From the NCBI GenBank assembly GCA_030653975.1, contig JAURYH010000049.1, forward strand, positions 1 to 34,052: a DNA stretch of 34,052 nucleotides, written 5' to 3'. This stretch comes from Hydrogenophaga sp. Lineage in GTDB: Bacteria; Pseudomonadota; Gammaproteobacteria; Burkholderiales; Burkholderiaceae_C. Each line of letters begins with the position of its first letter. The first letter of the stretch is position 1. Both the position numbers and the translations under genes were made by a program. The notes beneath the pieces are model-generated. The model was not told where the DNA came from, made no database searches, and saw only the letters and a program-made list of their open reading frames with translations. Of the stretch, positions 1 through 7,699 are shown one piece after another.

Positions 1-99
1 CGTGCTCCGGTGGATCCATGGGGCAACCTGACCAAAGGCTACCGTACGCGCAACAACCGCCGTACGCAGTCGATGATCGTGTCGCGTCGCAAGAAGTAA
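1..99 (+). CDS. rplB: 50S ribosomal protein L2, C-terminal end (partial)
   Basis: The first 32 codons of the window read in frame 1 to a TAA stop and give the basic C-terminal tail of ribosomal protein L2, with the typical [17 protein letters not shown] stretch and a lysine/arginine-rich end. L2 is a primary 23S rRNA binder needed for subunit association and peptidyl-transferase function. The gene starts outside the window. It lies 12 nt upstream of rpsS, the usual order in the S10 operon. Only the tail is visible, but both the sequence and the context support the call. Confidence 0.95.
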   Translation, partial: RAPVDPWGNLTKGYRTRNNRRTQSMIVSRRKK

Positions 100-111
100 A
101 GGGTTGACAAC

Positions 112-387
112 ATGACTCGTTCACTCAAAAAAGGCCCTTTCATTGACCATCACCTGATGGCCAAAGTGGAAAAGGCCGTGTCCACCAAGGACAAAAAGCC
201 CGTCAAGACCTGGTCGCGCCGCTCCATGATCCTGCCCGAATTCATCGGTCTGACCATTGCCGTGCACAACGGCAAGCAGCACGTGCCCGTGTACATCACC
301 GATCAGATGGTGGGTCACAAGCTCGGCGAGTTTTCGCTGACGCGCACCTTCAAAGGCCACCCGGCCGATAAAAAAGCGAAGAAGTAA
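112..387 (+). CDS. rpsS: 30S ribosomal protein S19
   Basis: The product has 91 residues, close to the 92 of E. coli S19. It begins [15 protein letters not shown] and contains the family signature around the [21 protein letters not shown] segment (residues about 60-80). S19 binds S13 and the head of the 30S subunit near the A site. The ATG follows an AAAGGG Shine-Dalgarno-like stretch at about 98-103. It is the second gene seen in the S10 operon, with 9 nt to rplV, so it is probably cotranscribed from a promoter outside the window. Confidence 0.98.
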   Translation: MTRSLKKGPFIDHHLMAKVEKAVSTKDKKPVKTWSRRSMILPEFIGLTIAVHNGKQHVPVYITDQMVGHKLGEFSLTRTFKGHPADKKAKK

Positions 388-396
388 GGACCAACC

Positions 397-732
397 ATGA
401 ATACAGAAACTCGCTCTGTCGTTCGCGGCGTGCGCCTGTCGATGGACAAGGGCCGCCTGGTTGCGGACCTGATTCGCGGCAAAAAGGTCGACCAAGCCCT
501 GAACATCCTGGCGTTCACGCAGAAAAAAGCTGCTGGCATTGTCAAGAAAGCGCTTGAATCGGCCATCGCCAATGCGGAACACAACGACGGCGCCGACATC
601 GATGAATTGAGGGTCAAGACCATCTACATCGAACAAGGCACCACGCTCAAGCGTTTCTCGGCCCGCGCCAAAGGCCGCGGCAACCGCATCAGCAAACCCA
701 CCTGTCACATCTATGTGACGGTTGGCAACTGA
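397..732 (+). CDS. rplV: 50S ribosomal protein L22
   Basis: This 111-residue protein matches L22 (110 residues in E. coli). The N-terminal globular part carries [20 protein letters not shown]. The C-terminal part carries the beta-hairpin with [20 protein letters not shown], which lines the peptide exit tunnel and is the site of macrolide-resistance changes in other species. The start ATG is 9 nt after the rpsS stop, and rpsC begins 15 nt downstream. Nothing unusual is seen in length or sequence. Confidence 0.98.
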   Translation: MNTETRSVVRGVRLSMDKGRLVADLIRGKKVDQALNILAFTQKKAAGIVKKALESAIANAEHNDGADIDELRVKTIYIEQGTTLKRFSARAKGRGNRISKPTCHIYVTVGN

Positions 733-747
733 AGAGGTCACTGGAAT

Positions 748-1623
748 ATGGGACAGAAAATCAACCCCACCGGGTTCCGCCTCGCCATTTCGCGCAACTG
801 GGCCAGCCGCTGGTACGCGAGCAACCGCGACTTCGCCGGCATGCTGGCCGAAGACATCAAGGTGCGCGAGTACCTCAAGGGCAAGCTGAAGAACGCCGCG
901 GTTTCCCGCGTCGTGATCGAGCGCCCCGCCAAGAACGCCCGCATCACCATCTACTCGGCACGTCCGGGCGTGGTGATCGGCAAGAAGGGCGAAGACATCG
1001 AGAAGCTGAAGAAAGAACTGGCCGCCAAGCTGGGCGTGCCGGTCGCGGTCAACATCGAAGAAGTGCGCAAGCCCGAAATCGATGCCAAGCTGATCGCCGA
1101 CAGCATCACGCAGCAGCTCGAAAAGCGCATCATGTTCCGCCGCGCCATGAAGCGCGCCATGCAGAACGCCATGCGTCTGGGTGCCCTTGGCATCAAGATC
1201 ATGTCGTCCGGTCGTCTGAACGGTATCGAAATCGCCCGTTGCGAGTGGTACCGCGAAGGCCGCGTGCCGCTTCACACCCTGCGCGCCGACATCGACTACG
1301 GCACGTCCGAAGCCAAGACCACCTACGGCATCATCGGTGTCAAGGTCTGGGTCTACAAGGGCGACACCCTGGGTCGCAACGATGCACCAGTGGCTGCCGA
1401 AGCACCGCGTTCCGAAGAAGATCGTCGTCCGCGTGGTCCGCGCCGCGAGCGTCCGGCAGGTCCTCCTGCCCGCGCTGCGGTTCGCCGCCCTGGCGCCAAT
1501 GCCGCCCCGGCCGATGGCAGCGACAAGCCTGCCGAAGCCACGGGTGGTGACACCAAACCCGCCGTTAAGCGCGTTCGTAAAGACGCACCCGCATCTGCAG
1601 CTGCGGACGGCAAAGGAGAATAA
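748..1623 (+). CDS. rpsC: 30S ribosomal protein S3 with a long C-terminal tail
   Basis: Residues 1 to about 215 form a standard S3: [22 protein letters not shown] at the start, a KH RNA-binding domain with the [18 protein letters not shown] loop (about residues 70-90), and the C-terminal domain ending near [17 protein letters not shown]3 sits at the mRNA entry channel and has helicase activity. The protein is 291 residues, against 233 in E. coli. The surplus is a low-complexity tail (about residues 212-291) rich in Ala, Pro, Arg, Lys and Glu. Such tails occur in other Burkholderiales S3 proteins as far as I recall, but this one is long. The stop is 2 nt before rplP. Confidence 0.97.
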   Translation: MGQKINPTGFRLAISRNWASRWYASNRDFAGMLAEDIKVREYLKGKLKNAAVSRVVIERPAKNARITIYSARPGVVIGKKGEDIEKLKKELAAKLGVPVAVNIEEVRKPEIDAKLIADSITQQLEKRIMFRRAMKRAMQNAMRLGALGIKIMSSGRLNGIEIARCEWYREGRVPLHTLRADIDYGTSEAKTTYGIIGVKVWVYKGDTLGRNDAPVAAEAPRSEEDRRPRGPRRERPAGPPARAAVRRPGANAAPADGSDKPAEATGGDTKPAVKRVRKDAPASAAADGKGE

Positions 1624-1625
1624 AC

Positions 1626-2042
1626 ATGTTGCAACCCGCTCGTCGCAAGTTCCGTAAAGAGCAAAAAGGCCGCAACACGGGCGTCGCTACCAGTGGCGCC
1701 ACCGTGGCTTTTGGTGACTTCGGTCTCAAGTCCACCGACCGCGGCCGCCTGACGGCCCGCCAGATCGAAGCCGCACGCCGTGCGATTTCCCGTCACGTCA
1801 AGCGTGGTGGCCGCATCTGGATCCGCGTGTTCCCGGACAAGCCGATTTCCCAGAAGCCTGCCGAAGTCCGTATGGGCAACGGCAAGGGTTCGGTCGAGTA
1901 CTACGTGGCTGAGATCCAGCCCGGCAAGGTGCTCTACGAGATCGTCGGTGTGCCCGAACAGCTGGCGCGTGAAGCCTTCACGCTGGCTGCTGCCAAACTT
2001 CCTTTGCGCACCACGTTCGTGACGCGCATGCTGGGTCAGTGA
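1626..2042 (+). CDS. rplP: 50S ribosomal protein L16
   Basis: The product has 138 residues (136 in E. coli). It begins [17 protein letters not shown] and carries the conserved [18 protein letters not shown] helix and the [20 protein letters not shown] segment, which reaches toward the A-site and P-site tRNA elbows. L16 is a late-assembling 50S protein needed for tRNA positioning. The ATG begins 2 nt after the rpsC stop, consistent with translational coupling. A 16-nt gap containing CAGGAG separates it from rpmC. Confidence 0.98.
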   Translation: MLQPARRKFRKEQKGRNTGVATSGATVAFGDFGLKSTDRGRLTARQIEAARRAISRHVKRGGRIWIRVFPDKPISQKPAEVRMGNGKGSVEYYVAEIQPGKVLYEIVGVPEQLAREAFTLAAAKLPLRTTFVTRMLGQ

Positions 2043-2058
2043 TTCAGGAGAACATGAG

Positions 2059-2265
2059 ATGAAAACTGCTGATCTGCGCAAAAAGGATGTGGCCGGCCTC
2101 GAAGCCGAAGTGAAATCGCTGCAAAAGGCCCATTTCGGCCTGCGCATGCAAAAAGCCACGCAACAACTCAACAACACCGGTACGTTGGGCGACACCCGCC
2201 GTGCCATTGCCCGCGCCAAGACCATCCTGGCCGAGCAACAGCGTGCAGCGGCTGCTGCCAAATAA
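2059..2265 (+). CDS. rpmC: 50S ribosomal protein L29
   Basis: A small, almost fully helical protein of 68 residues (63 in E. coli). It begins [18 protein letters not shown] and includes the [15 protein letters not shown] core and the [13 protein letters not shown] helix typical of L29. L29 lies at the exit of the peptide tunnel next to L23, where signal recognition particle and trigger factor dock. The ATG follows CAGGAGAACATGAG. The stop is 11 nt before rpsQ. The gene order rplP-rpmC-rpsQ confirms the call. Confidence 0.97.
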   Translation: MKTADLRKKDVAGLEAEVKSLQKAHFGLRMQKATQQLNNTGTLGDTRRAIARAKTILAEQQRAAAAAK

Positions 2266-2276
2266 GGAGCGAAACC

Positions 2277-2546
2277 ATGACGGAAGCTAAAACATCCCTC
2301 AAGCGCACCTTGATTGGCAAGGTCGTCAGCGACAAGCGTGCCAAGACCGTGACGGTTCTGGTCGAGCGCCGTGTGAAGCACGAGCTCTACGACAAGATCG
2401 TTGCCAAGTCGAGCAAGTACCACGCGCACGATGAAACCGGTGAATACAAGACGGGCGACGTGATCGAGATCACCGAAAGCCGTCCGCTGTCGAAAACGAA
2501 GAACTGGGTTGCCACCCGCCTGGTCCAAAAGGCCGCACTGGTGTAA
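2277..2546 (+). CDS. rpsQ: 30S ribosomal protein S17
   Basis: An 89-residue OB-fold protein (84 in E. coli). Family features seen are the [22 protein letters not shown] strands near the N-terminus and the [18 protein letters not shown] segment near the C-terminus. S17 is a primary 16S rRNA binder at the base of the 30S body. It is the last gene of the S10 operon here: a strong intrinsic terminator begins 35 nt after the stop, and rplN does not follow directly. An AAGGAG ribosome binding site precedes the ATG. Confidence 0.98.
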   Translation: MTEAKTSLKRTLIGKVVSDKRAKTVTVLVERRVKHELYDKIVAKSSKYHAHDETGEYKTGDVIEITESRPLSKTKNWVATRLVQKAALV

Positions 2547-2579
2547 GCCTGTTGTTGCGCCTTGCAGCGCAACTCGAAG

Positions 2580-2607
2580 AAGCGACCGACAATTCGGTCG
2601 CTTTTTT
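2580..2607 (+). terminator. Intrinsic terminator of the S10 operon
   Basis: A perfect 9-bp stem, AGCGACCGA (2581-2589) with TCGGTCGCT (2594-2602), closed by a CAAT loop. One more A-T pair flanks it, and the 3' arm runs into six consecutive T residues (2602-2607). It lies 35 nt after the rpsQ stop. Confidence 0.93.
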
Positions 2608-2683
2608 CATTTCTGACGCCGCTGGCTGGCGGTTTGTCCCATCCGGCCCGACGCGGCCCTTTCACGCACAACGAGGAGCACCC

Positions 2684-3196
2684 ATGATTCAGATAGGCGA
2701 CAGGATTCCCGCGACCACGCTCATGGAGTACATGGAGGTCGAGGGCAATGGCTGCAGCATCGGGCCCAACCCGGTGGACACGGTCAAGGCCAGCGCTGGA
2801 AAGACGATCGCCGTTTTTGCCTTGCCGGGTGCGTTCACACCCACTTGTTCGGCCAAACATGTGCCGGGTTATGTGGCGCAGTTCGATGCCCTCAAGGCCG
2901 CGGGTGTCGATGAAATCTGGTGTCTGAGCGTGAACGATGCGTTCGTGATGGGCGCCTGGGCGCGCGACCAGAAAACCGGTGACAAGGTGCGCATGCTGGC
3001 CGACGGCAGCGCGGATTTCGCCAAAGCCACCGGCCTGACGCTGGACCTGACGGCGCGCGGCATGGGTTTGCGCAGCAACCGCTATTCCATGCTGTTGAAG
3101 GATGGTGTGGTCAAGGCGCTGAACATCGAAGGGCCGGGCAAGTTCGAGGTGAGCGACGCCGATACCTTGCTGGCACAGGTCAAAGCCGGCGTCTGA
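2684..3196 (+). CDS. Peroxiredoxin, Prx5-like thiol peroxidase
   Basis: This 170-residue soluble protein reduces hydrogen peroxide or organic hydroperoxides through a peroxidatic cysteine. The active-site motif PGAFTPTC lies at residues 48-55, with Cys55 as the peroxidatic residue. A conserved arginine lies further on in LRSNRYSMLL. The VDEIWCLSVNDAFVMGAW stretch is typical of the bacterial Prx5/hybrid-Prx group. No glutaredoxin domain is attached, so reduction must come from a separate thiol system. The ATG at 2684 was chosen because an ACGAGGAGC ribosome binding site precedes it and the family N-terminus starts there; the frame stays open upstream to 2552 but crosses the rpsQ terminator. 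It is a single-gene unit between the ribosomal operon and a convergent acetyltransferase. Confidence 0.93.
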   Translation: MIQIGDRIPATTLMEYMEVEGNGCSIGPNPVDTVKASAGKTIAVFALPGAFTPTCSAKHVPGYVAQFDALKAAGVDEIWCLSVNDAFVMGAWARDQKTGDKVRMLADGSADFAKATGLTLDLTARGMGLRSNRYSMLLKDGVVKALNIEGPGKFEVSDADTLLAQVKAGV

Positions 3197-3210
3197 ACGC
3201 AGCGGGTGGC

Positions 3211-3248
3211 ATCAAGGACAGACCGCCAGCGGGTCGTCTGCCCTTGAT
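3211..3248. terminator. Hairpin between convergent genes, possible terminator
   Basis: An imperfect inverted repeat: ATCAAGG (3211-3217) pairs with CCTTGAT (3242-3248), and CAGAC (3219-3223) pairs with GTCTG (3236-3240) after one mismatch. It lies between the peroxiredoxin stop and the stop of the opposing acetyltransferase gene. No T-run follows on either strand, so termination is only a suggestion. Confidence 0.4.
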
Positions 3249-3265
3249 CGCTGGTGATCGCCACA

Positions 3266-3760
3266 CTAAAGCATGGCCTTGAGGTAGTGTGCTCCTGCCA
3301 GTGGGTTGTGGTAATAGGGGGGCACCTCGACAAAACCGGCTTCCTGGTACATGGCCCGTGCTGTCTCCATCTCGCTCAGGGTGTCCAGCAACATGGTGGT
3401 GTAGCCCGCGAGACGGGCCATCGACATGATCTGTTCGACCAGCTGGCGCCCCAGACCAAAACCCCGGAAGGCGCGCCGGACAAACAGGCGTTTCATTTCG
3501 CAGGCGTTGAGGTGGTCACTGCTGATCAATGGACGGAAGGCGCAGCAGCCGGCGGGGAGGCCATCCACACAGGCCAGCACCAAGCCACCTCCGGGTGCCG
3601 CGTAATCGCCGGGCAGGGTAACCAGCTCGTTGGCGAAGCCCTGGAAGCACAGGTCCACGCCCAGATCGGCCTGGTACTCCAGAAAGAGTGTGCGGATGGT
3701 GTCCACATCTTCGCTGGCGTGGACCAGGCGCAAGCTGACTTCGGCTGGGGACTCGTTCAT
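3266..3760 (-). CDS. GNAT-family N-acetyltransferase
   Basis: A single GNAT domain of about 164 residues. Motif A, the acetyl-CoA pyrophosphate-binding loop, is visible as RRAFRGFGLGRQLVEQIM. It is followed by the TMLLDTLSEMETARAMYQEAGF region and a YHNPLAGAHYL C-terminus, a pattern seen in many small-molecule acetyltransferases. The substrate cannot be told from the sequence. The chosen ATG (complement of 3758-3760) gives MNESPAEVSL. An in-frame TTG at 3781 would add seven residues; neither start has a clear ribosome binding site. The gene is convergent with the peroxiredoxin and lies 67 nt downstream of the cytochrome b561 gene on the same strand. Confidence 0.85.
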   Translation of the reverse strand: MNESPAEVSLRLVHASEDVDTIRTLFLEYQADLGVDLCFQGFANELVTLPGDYAAPGGGLVLACVDGLPAGCCAFRPLISSDHLNACEMKRLFVRRAFRGFGLGRQLVEQIMSMARLAGYTTMLLDTLSEMETARAMYQEAGFVEVPPYYHNPLAGAHYLKAML

Positions 3761-3827
3761 GGATGCGGGGTGCTCGGGCAATTCCGGATCACGACTATAG
3801 ACGACAAGGCCTTCGGGTCGCAGTCAG

Positions 3828-4502
3828 TCAAAACCCGGTCACGGTACCCAGGCCCACCAGCCCATACACCACGAGCGCGCACAGGCACAACACACCCAGG
3901 GCCAGCAGGCGCGACTGTGCCGAGTCCCGGGCGCTCGAAACGGGCGTGGCAACCTGCTTGTCACCCACGATCATGGGACGCACCAGATCTTCCTTCTTGG
4001 CGATCCGGTAGTAGCCGATGGCGAGAAGGTGCAGCCCCACGAGGGCGAGCACGACGATCTTGCCAACATTCTTGTGGTAACTGGTGGCCATACTGACGGT
4101 CTCACCTGAGACCAGGCTCACCAGTGGGCCGGTGAACGCAATCTCGTCGTCGCTGAAAAGGCCACTCCCCACCTGCAGCAACAAGAGGGCCAGCAGGCCA
4201 AAAACGGAGAACGCCCCCAGGGGGTTGTGGCCGACGCGGTGTTCCGGGCGGGCGCGGCCCCTGAGGTAGTTCAGCACCGTGGTGGGTCCATACAGAAAAC
4301 TGGAGAAGCGCGACCAGTGCCCGCCCACAAAACCCCAGACCAGCCGGAACAACAGCAGAGTCAAGACGGTGTACCCGAGACGCAAGTGCCAGTTCATCCA
4401 GTTCCCGCCCACATTGGCCGTGACGATCTGGCCGATGACGCAGGCCACCAGGGCCCAGTGGAACAGGCGGGTGGGCAGATCCCAGACGCGGACGGTGTGC
4501 AT
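3828..4502 (-). CDS. Cytochrome b561-type membrane protein
   Basis: A 224-residue integral membrane protein starting MHTVRVWDLPTRLFHWALV, the N-terminal signature of the cytochrome b561 / Ni,Fe-hydrogenase b-type subunit family, in which the first helix histidine (His15) ligates haem. Hydrophobic segments lie at about residues 14-30, 40-60, 95-115, 145-165 and 200-222. Further histidines suited to haem binding are in NWHLRLGY, SYHKNVGK and GLHLLAIGY. Family members pass electrons between quinols and periplasmic c-type cytochromes. The gene is divergent from a cytochrome c' gene. That pairing is common in betaproteobacteria and suggests the two exchange electrons, which is inference. Confidence 0.9.
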   Translation of the reverse strand: MHTVRVWDLPTRLFHWALVACVIGQIVTANVGGNWMNWHLRLGYTVLTLLLFRLVWGFVGGHWSRFSSFLYGPTTVLNYLRGRARPEHRVGHNPLGAFSVFGLLALLLLQVGSGLFSDDEIAFTGPLVSLVSGETVSMATSYHKNVGKIVVLALVGLHLLAIGYYRIAKKEDLVRPMIVGDKQVATPVSSARDSAQSRLLALGVLCLCALVVYGLVGLGTVTGF

Positions 4503-4555
4503 GGTCTAGCCTCCAGTGGTGACGCTTGCATTATGGAGAAATCGATGCGCCATCG

Positions 4556-4617
4556 GTTCCTGAGGAACTAAATCACAGGACGTGACTCAGCGCGTTGTAG
4601 CACTCACAGACTACAAC
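4556..4617. promoter_or_regulatory. Paired palindromes in the b561 / cytochrome c' divergent region
   Basis: Two inverted repeats lie between the divergent haem-protein genes: GTTCC-TGA-GGAAC (4556-4568) and GTTGTAG (4594-4600)-N10-CTACAAC (4611-4617). The second ends 32 nt before the cytochrome c' ATG and could be an operator or a 5' leader hairpin. I do not recognise the regulator. Confidence 0.4.
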
Positions 4618-4649
4618 AGAACCTCCAACCCACTTGCTCAGGAGTCACC

Positions 4650-5102
4650 ATGAAAACGCTTGCCTCTCTTGTATTGGCCGTTGCTGCGGTCAGCCTGTCG
4701 GCGCCCGCCATGGCCCAGTTCCAGAAACCGGAAGACGCTATCAAATACCGAAAGGCCGCCATGACCGTGATGGCGGCCCATTTCGGGCGCATTGGCGCGA
4801 TGGCCAGTGGCAAGGCGCCGTTCGATGCCAAAGTGGCAGAGGACAACGCAGCCATTGTGCAAACCATGAGCAAGCTGCCTTTTGCGGGCTTCGGCCCGGG
4901 GACGGACAAGGGTGAGACCCGTGCGCTGCCCGCGATCTGGACCGAGCAGGCGAAATTCAACGCGGCGGTAGAGAAAATGCAGGGCGACGTGGTCAAGCTT
5001 GCCGCTGCTGCGAAAACCGGCAATCTGGACAGCGTGAAGACCGCGTTCGGCGCAGCGGGCCAGTCGTGCAAGGCCTGTCACGACGATTTCCGCAAGGACT
5101 GA
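4650..5102 (+). CDS. Cytochrome c' (periplasmic)
   Basis: A 150-residue precursor with a clear Sec signal peptide (MKTLASLVLAVAAVSLSAPAMA, cleaved after about residue 22). The mature protein is a four-helix bundle typical of cytochrome c'. The haem-attachment motif CKACH is at residues 140-144, six residues from the C-terminus, as expected in this family, and His144 is the proximal ligand. Cytochromes c' bind NO and CO and are linked to nitric oxide protection in several proteobacteria. CAGGAG precedes the ATG. The gene is divergent from cytochrome b561, a likely redox partner, and is followed by a bidirectional terminator. Confidence 0.95.
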   Translation: MKTLASLVLAVAAVSLSAPAMAQFQKPEDAIKYRKAAMTVMAAHFGRIGAMASGKAPFDAKVAEDNAAIVQTMSKLPFAGFGPGTDKGETRALPAIWTEQAKFNAAVEKMQGDVVKLAAAAKTGNLDSVKTAFGAAGQSCKACHDDFRKD

Positions 5103-5149
5103 CGTCTTTGATCGGCGCCCGCGGAAGCTCGACAGGGTCCGCGGTCAAC

Positions 5150-5181
5150 AAAATGCCGGGTCTGTTGACACCGGCATTTTT
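5150..5181. terminator. Bidirectional intrinsic terminator
   Basis: AAAATGCCGG (5150-5159) pairs with CCGGCATTTT (5171-5180) around an 11-nt loop. Each strand ends in a short T-run, so it can serve both cytochrome c' and the opposing tlpA-like gene that stops at 5207. Confidence 0.88.
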
Positions 5182-5206
5182 GTGTGAGGACCTGTCCAGC
5201 CTGGCT

Positions 5207-5728
5207 TCAGCTTTTGGCGAGCAGCTCTTCGATCAGGTTGTGCAGGGCCGTCATGTCGGGCTCGCCGACGAAGCGCTTGACGATGTTGCCCTGCTTGTCC
5301 ACCAGGTAGGTGGTGGGGGTGAGCTTCACGTCGCCCCAGGACTTCGCCAGTTCCCCGGTGTTGTCGAGTGCCACCTTGAAGGGCAACTGCCGGGTCTGGG
5401 CGAAATTGAGCACCCAGGCGGGCGGGTCGTAGCTCATGGCCACGGCCACGGTGTCGTAGCCGCGGTCCTTGTACTTGTTGTAGGTCGCGGCCAGCGCCGG
5501 CATTTCCTTGACGCAGGAGACGCAGGTGGTCGCCCAGAAGTTCACCAGCGTCACTTTGCCTTTGAGGTCGGCGGTGGTGGACTGGCTGCCGTCGATCAGC
5601 ACAAAGGTGGAAGCCGGGGCGGCGTCACGGGTGCCGCAACCGCTCAAGCTGAAAGTTGCAACGACGGCCCCGACAGCCAACAGCGTCATGGCGGAGCGGC
5701 GGCGGGTGATGGTGGAACGGAAAGGCAT
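5207..5728 (-). CDS. TlpA/ResA-like thioredoxin lipoprotein
   Basis: A 173-residue precursor with an Arg-rich N-terminus, a hydrophobic stretch and a lipobox LSGC (residues 28-31), so the mature protein is probably tethered by lipidated Cys31 on the periplasmic side. The thioredoxin fold follows: VTLVNFWATTCVSC with the redox pair Cys69/Cys72 (CVSC), and the cis-proline region LTPTTYLVDKQGNIVKRFVGE. TlpA/ResA-type proteins reduce apocytochrome c cysteines or other periplasmic disulfides. The position next to three haem-protein genes suits that role, but the client is not shown. No strong ribosome binding site is seen. An inverted and direct GTTCAA repeat lies 70-110 nt upstream. Confidence 0.9.
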   Translation of the reverse strand: MPFRSTITRRRSAMTLLAVGAVVATFSLSGCGTRDAAPASTFVLIDGSQSTTADLKGKVTLVNFWATTCVSCVKEMPALAATYNKYKDRGYDTVAVAMSYDPPAWVLNFAQTRQLPFKVALDNTGELAKSWGDVKLTPTTYLVDKQGNIVKRFVGEPDMTALHNLIEELLAKS

Positions 5729-5798
5729 GGGGTAGAGGCGCTCAATGGGAGGGGATGCAGTTCGCGGCCAATTGTCAGCGGAATGTGAGAGATGGACC

Positions 5799-5840
5799 TT
5801 GAACAGCAGTGGGAGTTCAACGGAACCGGTAAAAGTTCAA
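5799..5840. promoter_or_regulatory. GTTCAA repeat cluster upstream of the tlpA-like gene
   Basis: TTGAAC (5799-5804)-N10-GTTCAA (5815-5820) forms an inverted repeat. A further GTTCAA at 5835-5840 repeats the second half-site exactly 20 bp away, two helical turns. The cluster lies in the 124-nt gap upstream of the minus-strand tlpA-like gene. An operator is possible; no regulator is recognised. Confidence 0.35.
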
Positions 5841-5852
5841 TCCGCCGGGGCT

Positions 5853-6323
5853 TCAGGTGGCGTGTGCCGATTTCAGTTTGGTGCGCGCTTCCTGGAGACG
5901 TGCGTTGAGGTATTCCCCGTAAAAATCCGGCACCGCCACGCCGACCAGGCGCTCGGCCAGCTCTTGCCCTTTGGGCCCGAGGAAGAGCACCGTGGGCGCA
6001 AAACGCGCCTTCCACAGCCGGGCCTGTTCGGCCGGGGTGGTGTTTTCGCCCTGGAAGCCCTGCAGGTTGCTGTTGCGGTCGCGGATGTCGATCTGCACCG
6101 CCTGCACCTTGTCCTCGCGCCGCAGGGGCAGCAGGTAGCTGTTGCGGACCAGGTCGCAATAAGGGCAGCCACTGAGCGTGGTCATGACCACCAGCGGTTC
6201 ACCGCGGGCTGCGGCGGCCAGAGCTGCGCCGCGCAAGGACGCCGGGCTGGGCAAGGCCGCGGATCGGTTGACCGGGGTGGCGGCGGTTGCGGCTTCTTCA
6301 GGCGTCGTTGCGGTGGTGCTCAT
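5853..6323 (-). CDS. Thioredoxin-fold protein with CPYC motif
   Basis: About 156 residues. After an Ala/Thr-rich N-terminal segment (about 1-40), the redox motif TLSGCPYCDLVRNSYLLPL puts the Cys53/Cys56 pair at the start of a thioredoxin helix. Next come QIDIRDRNSNLQGFQGE and the cis-Pro region FAPTVLFLGPKGQELAERLVG. The CPYC motif resembles glutaredoxin or DsbA-like pairs, and the rest resembles SoxW/thioredoxin-like proteins. No clear signal peptide is seen, so location is uncertain, although proteins of this shape are often exported. The start at 6323 is the only in-frame ATG before the domain. It lies on the same strand as the tlpA-like gene and downstream of the CoA-transferase (stop at 6373). 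Confidence 0.8.
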   Translation of the reverse strand: MSTTATTPEEAATAATPVNRSAALPSPASLRGAALAAAARGEPLVVMTTLSGCPYCDLVRNSYLLPLRREDKVQAVQIDIRDRNSNLQGFQGENTTPAEQARLWKARFAPTVLFLGPKGQELAERLVGVAVPDFYGEYLNARLQEARTKLKSAHAT

Positions 6324-6372
6324 GGCAAGTGGGGCGTCAGGGGGACTGGAAGAGGGGACGAGCAGGCCAACA

Positions 6373-7638
6373 TCAGACGATACCGCGCGCACGAAGTTCC
6401 GACAAGCGCTCGGGCGTGTGCGCCAGCCAGTCGCCCAGCACCTCGGCCGTGTGCTCGCCCAGCAGCGGTGGCGGCAGATCGCTGCGCACCGGGGTGGCGC
6501 TGAGCTTGAGCGGGCTGGCCACCAGGTCGACCTGATCGGCCAGCGGGTGCGCCCAGCGCTGCACCATGCCGCGCTGCTGCACCTGCGGGTCGGCAAACAC
6601 CTCGGCCAGGTTGTTGATCGGGCCTCCCGGTACCTTGGCGGCTTCAAGCGCGGCCAGCCACTCGGCCTTGCTGCGGGTCTGCATGATGGCTTCGAGCAGT
6701 GGCACCAGCACGGCACGGTGGCGCACGCGGTCCTGGTTGCGGGCGAAGCGCTCGTCGGCCGCCAGCTCGGGCCGGCCGGCCACTTCGCAGAACTTGGCGA
6801 ACTGGCTGTCGTTGCCGACTGCGAGGATGATGTGCTGCGGCTGGCCCTGCGCATCGGGTGCGACTTCAAACACCTGGTAAGGCACGATGTTGACGTGGGC
6901 ATTGCCCGCGCGACCGGGCACCTTGCCGTCGTCACGGCCGCGCACCAGGTAGTTGGCGCCGAGGTTGGCAAGCATCGCCACCTGGGTGTCGAGCAGGGCC
7001 ATGTCGATGTGTTGGCCTTCGCCCGTGCGCTCGGCGTGGCGCAGCGCGGCCTGGATGGCGACCGTGGCGTACAGGCCGGTGAACAGGTCGGCCACCGCCA
7101 CGCCCACCTTCTGCGGTCCGCCGCCGGGCAGGTCGTCGCGTTCGCCGGTCACACTCATCAACCCGCCCATGCCCTGGATCGCGTAGTCGTAACCCGCGCG
7201 GTCCTTGTACGGGCCGGTCTGGCCGAAGCCGGTGATGGAGCAGTACACGAGCTTCGGGTTGATCGCGTGCAGCGAATCAAAGTCCAACCCGTAGCGCGCC
7301 ATGTCGCCCACCTTGTAGTTCTCCACGAACACATCGGCCTTTGCGGCCAGTTCGCGGATCAGCGCCTGGCCCTCGGGCTGGGCGATGTCGCAGGTGATGG
7401 ACCGTTTGTTGCGGTTGGCGCCGAGGTAGTAGGCGGCCTCAGCGGTGTCGGCGCCGTCGCGCCCTTTCAGGAAGGGCGGACCCCAGCCGCGGGTGTCGTC
7501 ACCGCCCGGATGGCTGGGGCCGGGCGGGCGCTCGACCTTCACCACGTCGGCGCCCAGATCGGCGAGTGTTTGCGTGCACCAGGGGCCGGCGAGTACGCGG
7601 GACAAGTCGAGTATGCGGATACCATCCAGAGCGTTCAT
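6373..7638 (-). CDS. Family III (CaiB/BaiF) CoA-transferase
   Basis: A 421-residue protein starting MNALDGIRILDLSRVLAGPW, the standard N-terminus of family III CoA-transferases. These enzymes move CoA between carboxylic acids through an aspartyl-CoA thioester. The probable nucleophile is Asp184 in GVAVADLFTGLYA, which aligns with the catalytic Asp of formyl-CoA transferase. GPYKDRAGYDYAIQGMGGLMSVTG and the C-terminal PPLLGEHTAEVLGDWL are further family signatures. The donor and acceptor acids cannot be assigned. The ATG at 7638 was chosen because it matches the family N-terminus; the frame is open further upstream without homology. The gene is divergent from a lipoprotein/MFS pair 61 nt away. 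Confidence 0.93.
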   Translation of the reverse strand: MNALDGIRILDLSRVLAGPWCTQTLADLGADVVKVERPPGPSHPGGDDTRGWGPPFLKGRDGADTAEAAYYLGANRNKRSITCDIAQPEGQALIRELAAKADVFVENYKVGDMARYGLDFDSLHAINPKLVYCSITGFGQTGPYKDRAGYDYAIQGMGGLMSVTGERDDLPGGGPQKVGVAVADLFTGLYATVAIQAALRHAERTGEGQHIDMALLDTQVAMLANLGANYLVRGRDDGKVPGRAGNAHVNIVPYQVFEVAPDAQGQPQHIILAVGNDSQFAKFCEVAGRPELAADERFARNQDRVRHRAVLVPLLEAIMQTRSKAEWLAALEAAKVPGGPINNLAEVFADPQVQQRGMVQRWAHPLADQVDLVASPLKLSATPVRSDLPPPLLGEHTAEVLGDWLAHTPERLSELRARGIV

Positions 7639-7699
7639 CGGGCCATTGTGCCCGCACCGGCGTTGCCCGGTTGTCGCGCTTTTTTGTCCGGAGATCACG

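Noticed and set aside
5687..5728. Twin-arginine signal in the TlpA-like protein (TRRRSAM)
   Set aside because: The residues after the arginines do not fit the Tat consensus, and a normal lipobox is present, so a Sec lipoprotein signal is simpler.
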